A stretch of DNA of 64,000 nt from Adiantum capillus-veneris (Eukaryota; Streptophyta; Polypodiopsida; Polypodiales; Pteridaceae), in the NCBI GenBank assembly GCA_014529385.2, contig CM043959.1, forward strand, positions 50,891,253-50,955,252. Direction: 5' to 3'. Positions within the stretch are counted from its first letter, which is position 1. Each line of letters starts with the position of its first letter. Below, in pieces: positions 32,992-44,965 of this stretch. Both the position numbers and the translations under genes were made by a program. Under the pieces are notes generated by a model. That model saw nothing but the letters and a program-made list of their open reading frames with translations. It searched no databases and was not told the origin of the DNA.

Positions 32992-35900
32992 CCGCCAAGC
33001 TTTCTTCTTGACTTTACTTGACTAAATTTTTAGTTGTTTATTAAAAGTTAGAGAAATTTTGGTGAACTGCACTTGAAACGGCACTCAAAACAGTCTTAGG
33101 ACCAAGACACAAGAACTTTGGCTTGTATCTTGGTCTCCCAAAGATCAAATGATCGACACTAGGTCTCCAACGTGGTTTTCAACCTTTCACCCATTTTGCT
33201 GCCTTTTGACCCAAATTTGCTCAATTTTTTCCAAAATTAGACTAGGGATATGTTTCCTTGTGCATGCACTATTTATTTTGAAAATTTTAGGTCAAGCTAT
33301 GACTACAGGGACATGGATTGTAGTCCATGTTTTGAGCCTAAATTGATTTCTCTTGGTACCATCAAAATCAGCATGACTAGTAGGTCCTATGGCATCAAAT
33401 TTTTTTAAAAATCGACATGTGGATTCAAAATTAGGTCAATTCTTACAGTTTGTCATAGTGATTGATAGTTTTGGGATTTTGCCATTGTTTTTTATATCCA
33501 AATCTAGTTTTGAAGAGACCACTATACTCCATGTGCTGTGATCTAGCTATGGTACAAGTTTGGCCTCAGTCCGCAAGGGGATATGGATCGCGATCCATGG
33601 TCTAGGTGTGTTCTATTGCACGCAAGCTTTCTTTCTGGGTATAGTTGACTTAGTTTGGAGTTGTCTATCAAAAGTGAGAGCAATTTTGGTGAACTACACT
33701 TAAAACCAAACCCAAAGCAGTGTTAGGACCAGGACACAGGAACTTTGGCTTGTATCTTGGTCTCCCAAAGGTCAAATGGTCAACACTAGTTCTCCATCAC
33801 GGTTTTCAACTTCACCCCTATTTTGCTACCTTTTGACCCAAATTTGCTTAATTTCTTCCAAACTTAGACTAGGGATATGTTTTTCTTGTGTATGCACTGC
33901 TGATTTGAAAATTTTAGGTCAAGCTATGACTATGGGGACATAAATTGTGATCCATGTTTGGAGCCTAAATTGATTTCTCTTGGTACCATCAAAATCAGCA
34001 TGATTAGTAGGTCCTATGGCATAGGCAATTTGTGAAAATGGACATCTGGATTGAAAATTAGGTCAATGCTTGCACTTTGTCACAGTGTTTGACAGTTTTG
34101 GAATTTTGCCTTGGTTTTTGATATGCACATTTACTGTTGAAAAGACCACTATACTCCATGTGCATTGCTCGAGCTATGGTACAAGTTTAGGCTTAGTCTA
34201 TAACAGGAGGATATGGGTCGTGATCCATGGTCTAGGTGAGTTCTATTGCCCATCAGCTTTCTTCCTGGCTAAAGCTGATTCAATTTGGAGTTGTATATCA
34301 AAAGTTAGAGCAATTTTGGTAAATTGCACTTGAAACAACACTCAAAATAGTCTCAGGACTAGGACATAAGAACTTTGGTTTCTATCTTGGTCTCTCGAAG
34401 GTCAAATGGTCAACACTAGGTATGCACTGCGATTTACAACCTATCACCTGTTTTGCTGTCTTTTGGCCCAAATGTGCTCATTTTTTTCCAAAACTAGATT
34501 GGGGGATATGTTTTCTTGTGTATGCACTACTAGTGTAGACAACCTAAGGGTCCAGATGTCACTATGGGGACATGGATCACGATCCACGTTTGGAGCCCAA
34601 ATTGCCTTTTCTTGGTACCATCAGAAACAACATGACTAGCAGGCCATATGGCATCAATTTTTTTTAAAAATGGACCTCTAGATTAAATATTAGGTCAATT
34701 CTTACACTTAGTTAGAGTGTTTGACAGTTGCTTTTGACTTGGTTGTGATGTGTAAATTTAGTCTTGAAAAGACCACTAGACTCCTTGTGATGTGCTCTAG
34801 CTATGGTACAAGTTTGGTCTCACTCTGTGAGACAGGGGGACATGGTTCACGATCCATGGTCTAGCTGTGTTTTATTGTCCAAAATCTTTCTTCTTTGCTT
34901 TATCTAACTCCATTTGCAATTGTATTTTATAAAATTAGAGAAATTTTGATGAACTGCAATTGAAACAACAGTCAAAACAGTCTCAAGACTAGGACACAGG
35001 AACTTTGGCTTGTATCTTGTTCTCTCGAAGGTCAAATGGTCAACACTAGGTCTGTAATGCAATTTTCAACCTATCACATCTTTTGCTGCCTTTTGACCCA
35101 AATTTGCTCATTTATTTTCAAAACATTTATTTTCAAAAGTAGATTGGAGGATAAGTTTTCTTGTGTATGTACTACTGATCTATAAAACTTTAGGGTCAAG
35201 GTGTCACTCTGAGGACATGAATCAAGATCCATGTTTGGAGCCCAGATTGACTTTTCTTGGTACCATCACAATAAGCATTACTAGTAGGCCATATGTCATC
35301 AAATTGTTTTAAAAATGGACCTCTAGATTGAATATTAGGTCAATTCTTGTACTTTGTCAGAGTGTGTGACATTTATGAGCTTTTAGCGTGGTTTTTGATG
35401 TCCAAATTTAGTCTTGAAAAGACCACTAGACTCCATGTGATGTGCTTTAGCTATATTACAAGTTTGGGCTCAGTATGTGAAAGGGAGAATGGGTTGTGAT
35501 CCATGGTCTAGGAATGTTCTATTTCCTACAAACTTTCTTCTTGGATTTCGTGACTCAATTTGGAGTTGTCTATCAAAAGTTAGAGCAATTTTGGTGAATT
35601 GCACTTGAAACATCACTCAAAACAGTCTCAAGATTAGGAAACACAAAATTTGTCTTGTATCTCGGTCTTTCAAGGGTCAAATGGTCAATGCTAGGTATGC
35701 ACTGTGGTTTTCAACCTATCACCTATTTTGTTGTCTTTTGACCCAAATTTGTTCAATTGTTTCCAAAACTAGATTTGAAGACATGTTTTCTTGTGTATGC
35801 ACTATTGAAGTTTGGAAATTTTAGATCAAGCTCTCACTATCAAGACATGGATCGCAATCCATGTTTGGAGCCCAAATTGACTTTTCTTGGTACCATCAAA

Positions 35901-37428
35901 ATCAGCATGACTAGTAGGTCCTATGCCATCATAAATCTTAGAAAATGGACCTTTGGAATAGAAATTAGGTCAATTCTTCCACTTTGTCAGAGTGTTTTAT
36001 AGTTTTGGGCTTTTGGCTTTGATTTTGATATTTAAATTTTGTCTTGAAAAGACCACTAGACTCCATGTGTTGTGCCCTAGCTATGGCACAATTTTAATCT
36101 CACTCTATGACACGGGGACATGGATCGCGATCCATGGTCTAGGTGTGTTCTATTGTCCGCAAGATTTCTTCATGGCTTTAGCTTACTCAATTTGGAGTTG
36201 TCTATCAAAAATTAGAGCAATTTTGGTGAACTTCACTTGAAATAGAACTCAAAACAGTCTCAGGACCAGGACACAGTAACTTTGGCTTGTACCTTGGTCT
36301 CCCAAAGGTCAAATGGTCGACGCTAGGTGTGCAATTTGGTTTTCAACCTATCACTTGTTTTGTTGCTTTTTGACCCAAATTTGCTCAATTTATTTCCAAA
36401 ACTAGATTGGGGGATATGTTTTCTTGTGCATGCACTTTTGATCTGGAATATATTAGGTCACGCTATCACTATGGACACATGGATTGCAATCCATATTTTG
36501 AAGTTAACTTGACTTTTCTTGGTACCATTAGAATCAACATGACTAGTAGATCCTATGGGATCAAAAAGTTTTGAAAATGGATCTCTGGATTGAAAATTAG
36601 GTCAATTCTTGCACTTTGACATAGTGTTTGATATTTTTGGGCTTTTGGCTTGGTTTTGATATCCAAATTTAGTCTTGAAAAGACCACTAGACTCCCTATT
36701 ATGTGCTCTAGCTATGGTACATGTTTGGCCTCAGTCTCTGAGACAGGGGGACATGGATCACGATCCATGGCTAGGTGTGCTTTATTGCCCAAAAGCTTTC
36801 TTCCTAGCTTTACCTGACTCAATTTGGAGTTCTCTTTTAAAAAATTAGAACAATTTTGGTGAACTCCAATTGGACACCGCAGGAACTTTGGCTTGTATCT
36901 TGGTCTCTTGAAGGTCGAATGGTCAACCCTAGGTTTGCACTACAATTTTCAATCAATCACTGGTTTTGCTATCTTTTGACCCAAATATGCTCATTTTTTC
37001 CAAAACTAGACTAGGGGATATGTTCTCTTGTGTATGCACCACTGATGTGGAAAATTTTACGTCGCAATATCACTATGGGGACATGGATCGCGATCCATGT
37101 ATGGAGCCCAAATTGACTTCTTGGTACCATCAAAATCAACATGACTAGTAGGTCCTATGGCATCAAAGTTTTTTGAAAATGGGCATCTGGATTGAAAATT
37201 AGGTCATTTCTTGAACTTTGTCACAATGTTTGACAGCTCTGGGATTTTGGCTACATCTAGACTACATGTGGTTTGCTCTAGCTATGGTAAAATTTTGGCC
37301 TCAGTCTATGACAGGGGGACATCGATTGCAATCCATGGTCTAGGTGTATTCTATTGCCCGCAAGTTTTCTTCCTGCCTTTACCTGCCTCAATTTGGAGTT
37401 GTCTATCAAAAGTTAGAGCAATTTTGGT
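32992..37428 (+). repeat. 630-bp satellite array, plus orientation (about seven monomers)
   Basis: The anchor AACTTTGGCTTGTATCTTGG recurs at 33114, 33741, 34371, 35001, about 35646, 36278 and 36884, giving spacings of roughly 606-645 bp. Each monomer also repeats GGTACCATCA..CAGCATGACTAGTAGGTCCTA and TAGTCTTGAAAAGACCACTA, and carries two palindromic boxes. There is no conserved open frame, so this is non-coding satellite DNA. Confidence 0.95.
36119..36136. repeat. Perfect 18-bp palindrome, satellite box 2
   Basis: CATGGATCGCGATCCATG, followed by GTCTAGGTGTG. Other perfect copies of the box are at 54412-54429 (box 2) and 37082-37099 (box 1, followed by a T that extends the symmetry to 20 bp). 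Most monomers carry one- or two-base variants. Confidence 0.95.
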
Positions 37429-38363
37429 GCAGACCTAGTGTTGAGCATTTGACCTTTCGTAGTCAAAGATACAAGCCAAAGTTTCTTTGTCCTAGTTGTG
37501 AGACTGCTTTGAGTGCTACTTCAAGTGAAATTCACCAAAATTGCTCAAAATTTTGGATAGATAGGTAAAGACAGGAAGAAATCTTGCTAACAATAGAACA
37601 GACCTAGACCATGGATCTTGATCCATGTCCGCATGTCCCATATTGAGACCAAACTTGTACAATAGCTAGAGCACAACACAGGGAGCTGAGTGGTATTTTC
37701 AAAACAAAATTTGGATATAAAAAACCGAGCCAAAAGACCAGAACCATCAAACACTCTAACAATGTGCAAAAATTGACCGAATTTCAATCTAGATATTCAT
37801 TTTGAAAAATGTTGATGCCATAGGACCTACTAGTCATGCTAATTTTGATGGTACCAAAGAAAGTCAATTTGGGCTCCAAACATAGGATCACAATCCATGC
37901 CCCCATAGTGGAAAACTTGACCTAAAATTTTCTAGACCAGTACTGCATACACAAGAAAAAATATCCCCCACTCCGGTTTTGGAAAAGTGAGCAAATTTGT
38001 GTCAAAAGGCAGCAAATCAGGTGATAGGTTGAAAACTGCAATGCATGGTCTAGTGTTGACTATTTGAACTTTGGGAGACCAAGATACAAGACAAAGTTCC
38101 TCTGTCTTGGTCGTGAGAGTGTGTTGAGTTCTGTTTCAAGTGCAGCTCACCAAAATTGCTATAACTTTTGATAGACAACTCCAAATTGAGTCAGGTAAAG
38201 GTAGGAAGAAAGCATTCAGGCAATAGAACACACCTAGACCATGTCCCCCTATCATATATTGAGACCAAGCTTGTATCATAGATAGACAACATTAGAGGGA
38301 GTCTAATGTTCTTTTCAAAACTAAATTTGGATATCAAACACGAAGCCAAAAGCCTAGAACTGT
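37429..38363 (-). repeat. Satellite array, inverted block (left part)
   Basis: At 37428/37429 the sequence passes from GAGCAATTTTGGTG (plus orientation) to CAGACCTAGTGTTGA (reverse complement of the monomer). About one and a half inverted monomers follow until the plus-strand retroelement. Confidence 0.92.
38360..38363. other. 4-bp target duplication of plus-strand Tat-like element (left)
   Basis: CTGT precedes the left LTR and again follows the right LTR at 48917-48920. Joining the flanks across one copy restores the expected satellite sequence. Confidence 0.8.
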
Positions 38364-39966
38364 TGATAGCCATTTTTTGGCTATCGAGAATTTCCATAGT
38401 GAGCTACCTCACCGTACCAAAATCACTCAAACATTGTGACTATCCCTACCTTTTCATTGTACATAGGCGTGTGTGAGTTAGGGAACTTTCTCTATATCTC
38501 CTTAAAAACCCTCACTTAGCTAGTCACTGGGCTAATTGAGCCAAAAAATAAATAAAAATAAAAGCCAAATAATGTTATGGCCCTTTTGTGTATAAATATT
38601 TAATTGTATATAGAGCCTAAATATAAATAGTTTTTATTATAATTATTTTGGTATTTATTTAAATATTTTTATCTAGGTGTGCATTATTTACCTAAGTATG
38701 TTATTTACATTGATTCACCATTACCATAATTTTCCTTACCATTTTGCATACTCTTTATTGCATATAGAAATATTTTCATCCAAGCCTCTCTAAATTTTCA
38801 TGTGAATTCACTCTCAAAAAATCACAAAATACCTTTTACCTAGTCATTCCATTTTAGTAAATTACCATTGTTCTACATGCATTTTTCTTTACTTCTGGTA
38901 AATAGTCCTAAATCAATAAAAACAATTAGCTCCCCCTCATTTGATTCTCTATTTTCATATATTTATTTTTTCACTTTATATTTATATATAGCTAACTCTA
39001 TTTTAGATTCCACGAATTGTTTATATATTAATTTGTTTTTATCCATCATATCCATATAACATATTTGTGAATAATCCTACTCCATGCATATTTTGAAACC
39101 CTCAAGAATATATTAGGTCATGCACACATGCAAGGAGGGGCTCACCTTGGAGGATATGCAGATTCAACAAAATGGGGGGCATCGAGGACCTTGCTAGAAG
39201 GAAAAACATGCATTTTGGTGGGATTTTTGGCGTCTATCTCCACTCCGAATTTGAAATAGTGACCAAAAGACAAAATGTGGACCAAGATCTAAATAATCAC
39301 CTCAAAAATTTTGATAATTTTTGGAACTACCACTAGCAAGATAGGATTTTTTTGGTGGACCCCAGTCTGTCCACTTTTCTCACAAGTAATTCATAGTCTT
39401 CTCTCACATCCTTTTCTACTTCCACACACACACACACACACACATTTCTCTCTATTTCTCACTCAAATCTACAAATTCCATGGTTTTCTCTCACCCTCTT
39501 CACCACTAGCCTCCACTCTCACACCCGTAGCTCTCTTTTGAAGCTCTACCTACATCCACCACCATCATATCTCTCTTTATTACTCCCATATTACAATTTT
39601 ATTCTACCCTTTCAAGAATGCATAAAAAATCAACAACCTAATCATACTTAATATATGCAAAATGGGGGGTGTTTTTATCAACAAAACCCTCATTCTCTTT
39701 GTGTTGATACAACTATGGTGGCGGCGTGAAAAGAAGAAGAAGAAGAACGGTGGTAACTTTTGACAATCTACAAAAGGGTGAGTCCAAGATTCCCCAAGGA
39801 TTCACCATCTCAAGGATACACCCATCTCATTCACCCCTATTTTCTCATCCTTCAAGTCATTTTACCTGTTGTAAATAAATTACTAACTTTTTCTAGTGAT
39901 TGCTAACACTAACTACTAACCTACTAACATAAGCACCTTCCCTCAAGACATGTACATATAGTAAAA

Positions 39967-39967
<1 letters not shown>

Positions 39968-40032
<65 letters not shown>

Positions 40033-40047
40033 CCCCCCCCCCCCCCC
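39968..40047. repeat. (CT)n plus poly-C in LTR
   Basis: About 60 bp of CT repeat followed by about 18 C. The sister LTR has the same compound tract, shorter, at 47829-47889. Confidence 0.95.
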
Positions 40048-40235
40048 TCCTTCTCCTTTCGTAAAACTCTACTTTCACCTTATCTACCATCAATAATGCG
40101 CTCTCTTGAGCCCACATCCATGACTCAAGCCGACAAAGAAGGCCCACAATGTTTGGATATTCAAAAAAATCATAATCCTTATTTATTAGCTTGTAAATTA
40201 GGATTTACAATAATCTTAATGAGGAGTCTCCAACC

Positions 40236-40245
40236 TTTAAATAGG
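40236..40245 (+). promoter_or_regulatory. TATA-like box in LTR
   Basis: TTTAAATAGGCCCCTCTCC is conserved at 40236 and 48068 in the two LTRs, whose flanks have diverged. Position and sequence fit a plant core promoter, but this is not proven. Confidence 0.5.
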
Positions 40246-41074
40246 CCCCTCTCCTGCTTGTAAAACCATCCCCAAGATTTCACGTAGCACCCCAACATTA
40301 TAGGCACGAGGAGAATTTAGGTGTAGTCATCACCTTGTGAGGTTCACACTAGGTGTGAGAGAATCTTTGATGCTACACATCCCAAAGTGAGAGAGTGTGA
40401 GTGCCTGATCTAAAACCACTATTGAATTTGCTCTTTCATTTTCAACAATCTGAGGTTTTGGTGCTTCAAAGGCATGTCTTGGTTGTAGAATCATCATCCT
40501 TTCACTTGTGCCGCATGGTTTGGTGAATGCAAGGTAACTCGTATCTTTAAGTTCCATCATTTGAACTTGTTTAAGAAAGTGGTTAGTGTATTTTGATTGC
40601 CACATTGTAAGAGTGTTTTGTGATGATAGGTTTTCCACATCCTAAGACAATAATGTGTGTGTGCTAGCAATGTTTACCATTCACCAATTGTTTGTTTAGT
40701 TTATGTAAGCTCCCTGATAGTGTGATAGTATACAGCCTTATCTTGCAAGTTGTCAATCAAGTATTGGCACAAACTCCATTGTCCTATCTCTTTCTTTCCT
40801 TTGTTCTAGCTATCTCTTGCTCCATTTGGTGTGTGTCTTGGTGTGAGATTATTTGTGTGTATTTTGTTGCATCTCCTCTTGGTCGTGACAAGATCTCTCT
40901 TGCGTCCTAGTTCGCATCCCATAACTAGGTGGTCCCCCTTCACTTCTTTGGATGTGGGTTTTGTTGTTGCTTTCTTATTACTTATTGTGATTGCCCTAGC
41001 CCCAATTGAGCAGCATGGGAGCCTTGAGGGTGTTTAGAGGTCGCCTCTCTTTTTGCCCGCCCCGGACCACCTCA

Positions 41075-41098
41075 ATTTTGGTGCCCCCACTGAGGAGG
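41075..41098 (+). other. Primer-binding site candidate, plus-strand Tat-like element
   Basis: TTTTGGTGCCCCCACTGAGG lies one base after the 5' LTR and matches the motif at the same place in the minus-strand Tat-like element. Confidence 0.75.
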
Positions 41099-41610
41099 GC
41101 TTGTGTATGTTTTTATGAATACTTAGCCTTTAGAGTAATCAAGTAGCTTTCATGAATCACAAAAATTTATATGACCCATATGTTCCCATTGCAAGGCAAA
41201 AGGTGCATATCCTTGTAAGCAAAAAACTACAATTTCACCAAGTAATTCATAGAATTTTGGGCCCTCTTAAGTTGGTGGAGGTAAACAATTCGGTAAATTC
41301 TTTTATTTTGCCTCTCATTAGGTACAACCTTAGTTTGGACGTCTATATTTTTGCTTTGTTTTAAGCATTAGGTCATGCATAAACCATGGATAATGGCACA
41401 TGAATAGATTTTTTTCCCTTCCATTTCACTCTACACATTAGAATAAACGTTGCAACTAGTAGAAAGATTCATTTTCAACAACTTATGGTGTTCATGTTTG
41501 GTGAAAAAAGAGTAGGAGAAATTTTCGCATCACCAAACCCTGCCATCTTGCCTCTTGTTGACTATCATAGATCATTTGATGTGCATATTTTTATTTTGTT
41601 GTAGAATATA
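41099..41610 (+). other. Leader of plus-strand Tat-like element
   Basis: About 500 bp between PBS and gag. I see no clear signal or long frame of known type. Confidence 0.6.
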
Positions 41611-42512
41611 TTGCAATTTAGAAAACGTTATTGTGTAAATCTTTTTAAGAAAGAAAAAAAATGTATTGTCGCTTTGAAATTTGATTCAATGGAGGCCCAA
41701 TGCCAAATGTCAGGATATCCTCTCTTTTTTGGAGAGTTTGGCGAGGATGCTGAGCTATTTCTACCAAATTTCAAAATGGCTTGCCGCATAAAAAGAGTGA
41801 TAGGAGATGAGGAATGCTTAGAAATTTTTGAGGTAGTTATGAGGAAAGATGCTAGCACTTGGTTTGACTATCTATCTTAGGAAGTTAAGGGAAACTATAA
41901 GGAAGTCATTGATCATTTCAAGAGATGCTTCTTTGACCCCCAAAACACTCAAAAGCTATGGCAAGACATCATTTCTCACAAGCAAAAAGACTTAGATGAC
42001 TTCTACATGTACAAACAAGAGTTTCTATGTCTTTGGGATGTATGGGTGAGAAATGTTGCTAACCTTGGTGATGGTGCACAGTTCCCAAAGAAGGAGAGGT
42101 TCATAGTCAGTTTCTTTCCCATACTCAACATAAAAGTTGAGGCGGGTGCACCTGCTACCTTTGATGCAACTGAAACTAGGGCTGCTGAGAAGTATAGCAA
42201 ACTCAAGTGCCTAAGGGGAGAGGTTCCAATAGAGGGTCCTAGACCCAAGGGAAAGTTGCAAGAATCAACATCTAGAGAGATTCTCGAGGTAAGAGTTGTG
42301 GTGATTGACAGGCTAAATGAGTCATTGAGGAACTTGTCAGTTAATCTTACACAAGCTGTAGGTCCCAAGGGACAAACAAAGAAAGGGGAGGAGCGAGAGC
42401 CATGATCGAGGAGAGTACTACAATGTTACAATTGCGGGGAATCTGGGCATGGAATGTATAATTTTCCTTGGCCCCGTGGGGAGCCAGGGAGACCTAGCTT
42501 GAACTAGCAAGT
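41611..42512 (+). pseudogene. Gag capsid and nucleocapsid, plus-strand Tat-like element
   Basis: The frame at 41611-41880 and its continuation past a TAG encode capsid-like sequence (YPLFFGEFGEDAELFLPNF, ASTWFDYL, VIDHFKRCFFDP, then LDDFYMYKQEFL), matching the general retrotransposon gag pattern. The frame at 42007-42405 follows. The knuckle near 42427-42470 reads CYNCGESGHGMYNF, so its last Cys has become Phe. The product would assemble particles and bind RNA. This copy is broken by stops. Confidence 0.82.
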
Positions 42513-42513
42513 T

Positions 42514-43526
42514 ATGAATGCAGCTGAAGGAATTGGTCAACAACCAAGGCTTCTACAAAGGCCAAATGGAGCAAGACCACCTCCACAAGGGATAGAAGGA
42601 GTTCCATCTTTGCCAGATCCAAATGTACATGTGGTAGAGGTGATGGATTCAAATGAGCTTGACATGGAAGAAAATGGTATTAAGCGTGGCCGTAGAAAAG
42701 TTAAGGAGAAAGAAGGAGTCACATCACAAAGTGATCATGGACGAGAAAAGAAGGAGGAGGAGACCAAGGAAACCAAGAGGACTCGACGTTGTATCAACCT
42801 CCAAGACTTCCCTCTTGGACATGGTATGGCTCCATACAACTTGTTGGGAGACATGATAGGTAAGGGTCATGATATCTCATGGCTTCAATTTCTTGCCTTA
42901 TGTCCACAAGTTAGGAGGGATTTCACAAAGGCAATTAGCACTAGGAGAAAGGTGAAGGAGAGTGTTCTGTTGTAAAAATTGCACAAGCTAAAATGAATGA
43001 GGATATTACACCTCTGCAGTTAGCACTAGGAGAAAGGTGAAGGAGAGTGTTCTGTTGTAAAAATTGCACAAGCTAAAATGAATGAGGATATTACACCTCT
43101 GTTAAATTGTTACATCAAAGGAAGGCTAGTTACGAAAGGTCTAGTGGATGAGAGTGCACAAATTTGTATCATAACAGAGGGACTCATGCAAAGACTAGGC
43201 ATGCACATCCATGAGACACCTAAAATCAAAGCAAAAATGGCAAAAAATAGCAAGGCTAAGTGCGTAGGCATTTGTTAAAAAAATTTGTGGAGGCCTTTGA
43301 CATTAAGAAGGTGGTGGATTTCTATGTTATGTCTACCAAAGGAAATGGTTACCCATCTATCCTAGGAAGACCATGGCTAATGAAAATGCAAGCTTTGCAG
43401 GATTGGGAGAGTGGAAAGTTAATCTGCAAGAATGAAAATCATAAGAAGGTTGTCTTTGACATGAAGGAGAAATGCCAAGAGGAGCTCCATGAAGAATCAT
43501 CTCAAAGTGAGACAGAGGAAGACTAG
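42514..43526 (+). pseudogene. Basic linker and protease, plus-strand Tat-like element
   Basis: The frame 42514-42975 carries a Lys/Glu/Arg-rich linker (KRGRRKVKEKEG, then RTRRCINLQDFPLGHG) that corresponds to the linker of the minus-strand Tat-like element. Protease-like sequence follows: LVDESAQICIITEG (43078-43278), with DES in place of the catalytic DS/TG, then VVDFYVMSTKGNGYPSILGRPWL in another frame (43260-43526). The missing glycine and the frameshift make it inactive. An 85-bp tandem duplication at 42931-43100 disrupts the join between linker and protease. Confidence 0.82.
42931..43100. repeat. 85-bp tandem duplication
   Basis: The block starting GCAATTAGCACTAGG at 42931 is repeated at 43016 as GCAGTTAGCACTAGG, and both copies end in ATTACACCTCTG. 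They are almost identical, so the duplication is recent relative to the decay of the element. Confidence 0.93.
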
Positions 43527-43747
43527 ACCGATAGCACTTTAGAAGAAGAAAGTAGCGGTACCATTATGAACGAGGAGTCTTCCATCAAAGTCATGGGGGT
43601 AAGGTTTAAGCCAAGCAACAAAGAGACCTCTTGTCAAGGATTGGAAGAGGTAGGTTCTCAAGAGAACCAAGGTGTGGAAGATGAAGGAATATAAAAGGTG
43701 TGCTATGAACAACACTTACAAAGGAAGAAAGAGAGGATTTCAAATGT

Positions 43748-44535
43748 GTGCTAAGGAAGTTTCCTAGGCTTTTTGCTAAAGACTACACTGATGTGGATGG
43801 AGTAGATGCTGTTCAACAAAAGATTAAGTTAAAACCAGAGGCCACACCTAAGGCTCAAAAGCTACAATTTACAAAGGCTAGGAGTCATCAAGGAGCAGGC
43901 TTTACTCAAGGAGGTAAGAAAGCTTTTAGCAGCAGGTTTCATTTATCCAATGAAGAATTCAAAGTGGGTGTCCGCAGTTGTGGTCACTCCTAAAAATAAT
44001 GAAAAGTGGAGTATGTGTGTTGATTACCGTCCACTCAATGAGGCGACAAAAAGAGATCACTTTCCCCTCCCATTTCAGGATGAGATACTAAATGAGGTAG
44101 CCGGTCATGAGAAGTATACTGTGTGTGATGGATACTTAAATTACTTTCAAATAGGGATTGCATTGGAAGATCAATTGAAAACAACCTTTGTCAATCCTTG
44201 GGGTTGTTATGCTTTTAGCGTCATGCCATTTGGCTTGACAAATGCTCCTGCAACTTTCCAACGCTTCATGAATATGGTGTTTCAAGCATTCTTTGGAAAG
44301 TTAATTAGGGTGTTCATTGATGATTTTTGCATTTATAGCTCAAAATTGTTGCATCTACAAAAGGTAGAAGAAGGTTTGAAGAAACTCTATGACATGGGAG
44401 GTCAACTGAACCCTGACAAATGTCACATAGGTGAGGATGAATTGATCTTGCTCGGTCACAAGGTTTCCTATAGAGGCATTGAGGTGGATCCTTCAAAGGC
44501 AAAGGCTCTTATTGAGTTACCATCACCCTTCATGG
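43748..44535 (+). pseudogene. Reverse transcriptase, plus-strand Tat-like element
   Basis: The N-terminal part (43748-43993) is followed in another frame by an RT domain (43950-44530) with SAVVVTPKNNEKWSMCVDYR, VCDGYLNYFQI, MPFGLTNAPATFQRF and the catalytic VFIDDFCIYSS. LLGHKVSYRGIEVDP marks the end of the palm and thumb. After SPF the sequence jumps directly to second RNase H sequence, so the connection and first RNase H are deleted. It is closely related to the RT of the minus-strand Tat-like element. Confidence 0.92.
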
Positions 44536-44965
44536 TTTGTCCACTTCATGGTTTGAAGATGTGCATCAGCCAAGGTATACAACATCTCATGTGGTAAAAG
44601 GGGATGCACTTCTCATTGTGAAGCAGATTTTAGGCATTTGGGCATGCAAGAATGGAGTCCTAAGGATAAAAGTTCATGCCATTTGTAGGTTGTTTAATCA
44701 GTTTGAAGAAGTGCAACTATATCATATTCCTAGGAAACAAAATGAAGATGCCAATGTACTTGCACAACAAGCAGTTACATGTGCTGAGAAAGAAGTGCAG
44801 GCCATCATGGTGGCAGCGACCGGGATACCAGGGATTGGATTCATTGGCTCCCATTATTGGCTACATTTTGGAGGGAAAGTTTCCACAAGACTTCACAAAA
44901 GCTTAGCAGAGGAGACTCATCCTAGAAGGCTCTCTCTATCAAAGAGGGAAGGATCAAGTGTGTAG
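44536..44965 (+). pseudogene. Second RNase H remnant, plus-strand Tat-like element
   Basis: The frame contains VKGDALLIVKQILGIW and IPRKQNEDANVLAQQAV, the C-terminal half of the extra RNase H of Tat-like elements. The half with the first Asp and the Glu is missing because of the deletion after RT. The last acidic position reads DANVLA rather than ADxLA. Confidence 0.85.

Larger units (their letters stand above)
38364..41074 (+). mobile_element. 5' LTR of plus-strand Tat-like element
   Basis: A 2.71-kb LTR starting TGATAGCC and ending CCTCA, repeated at 46238-48916 with many substitutions and small indels. It contains a CA microsatellite (about 39424-39441), a long CT run with poly-C (39968-40047) and a TATA-like TTTAAATAGG (40236-40245) that is conserved in the other LTR. 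Confidence 0.9.

Noticed and set aside
39893-40147. An 84-codon minus-strand frame with RERERE repeats.
   Set aside because: Product of the CT and poly-C tract in the LTR.
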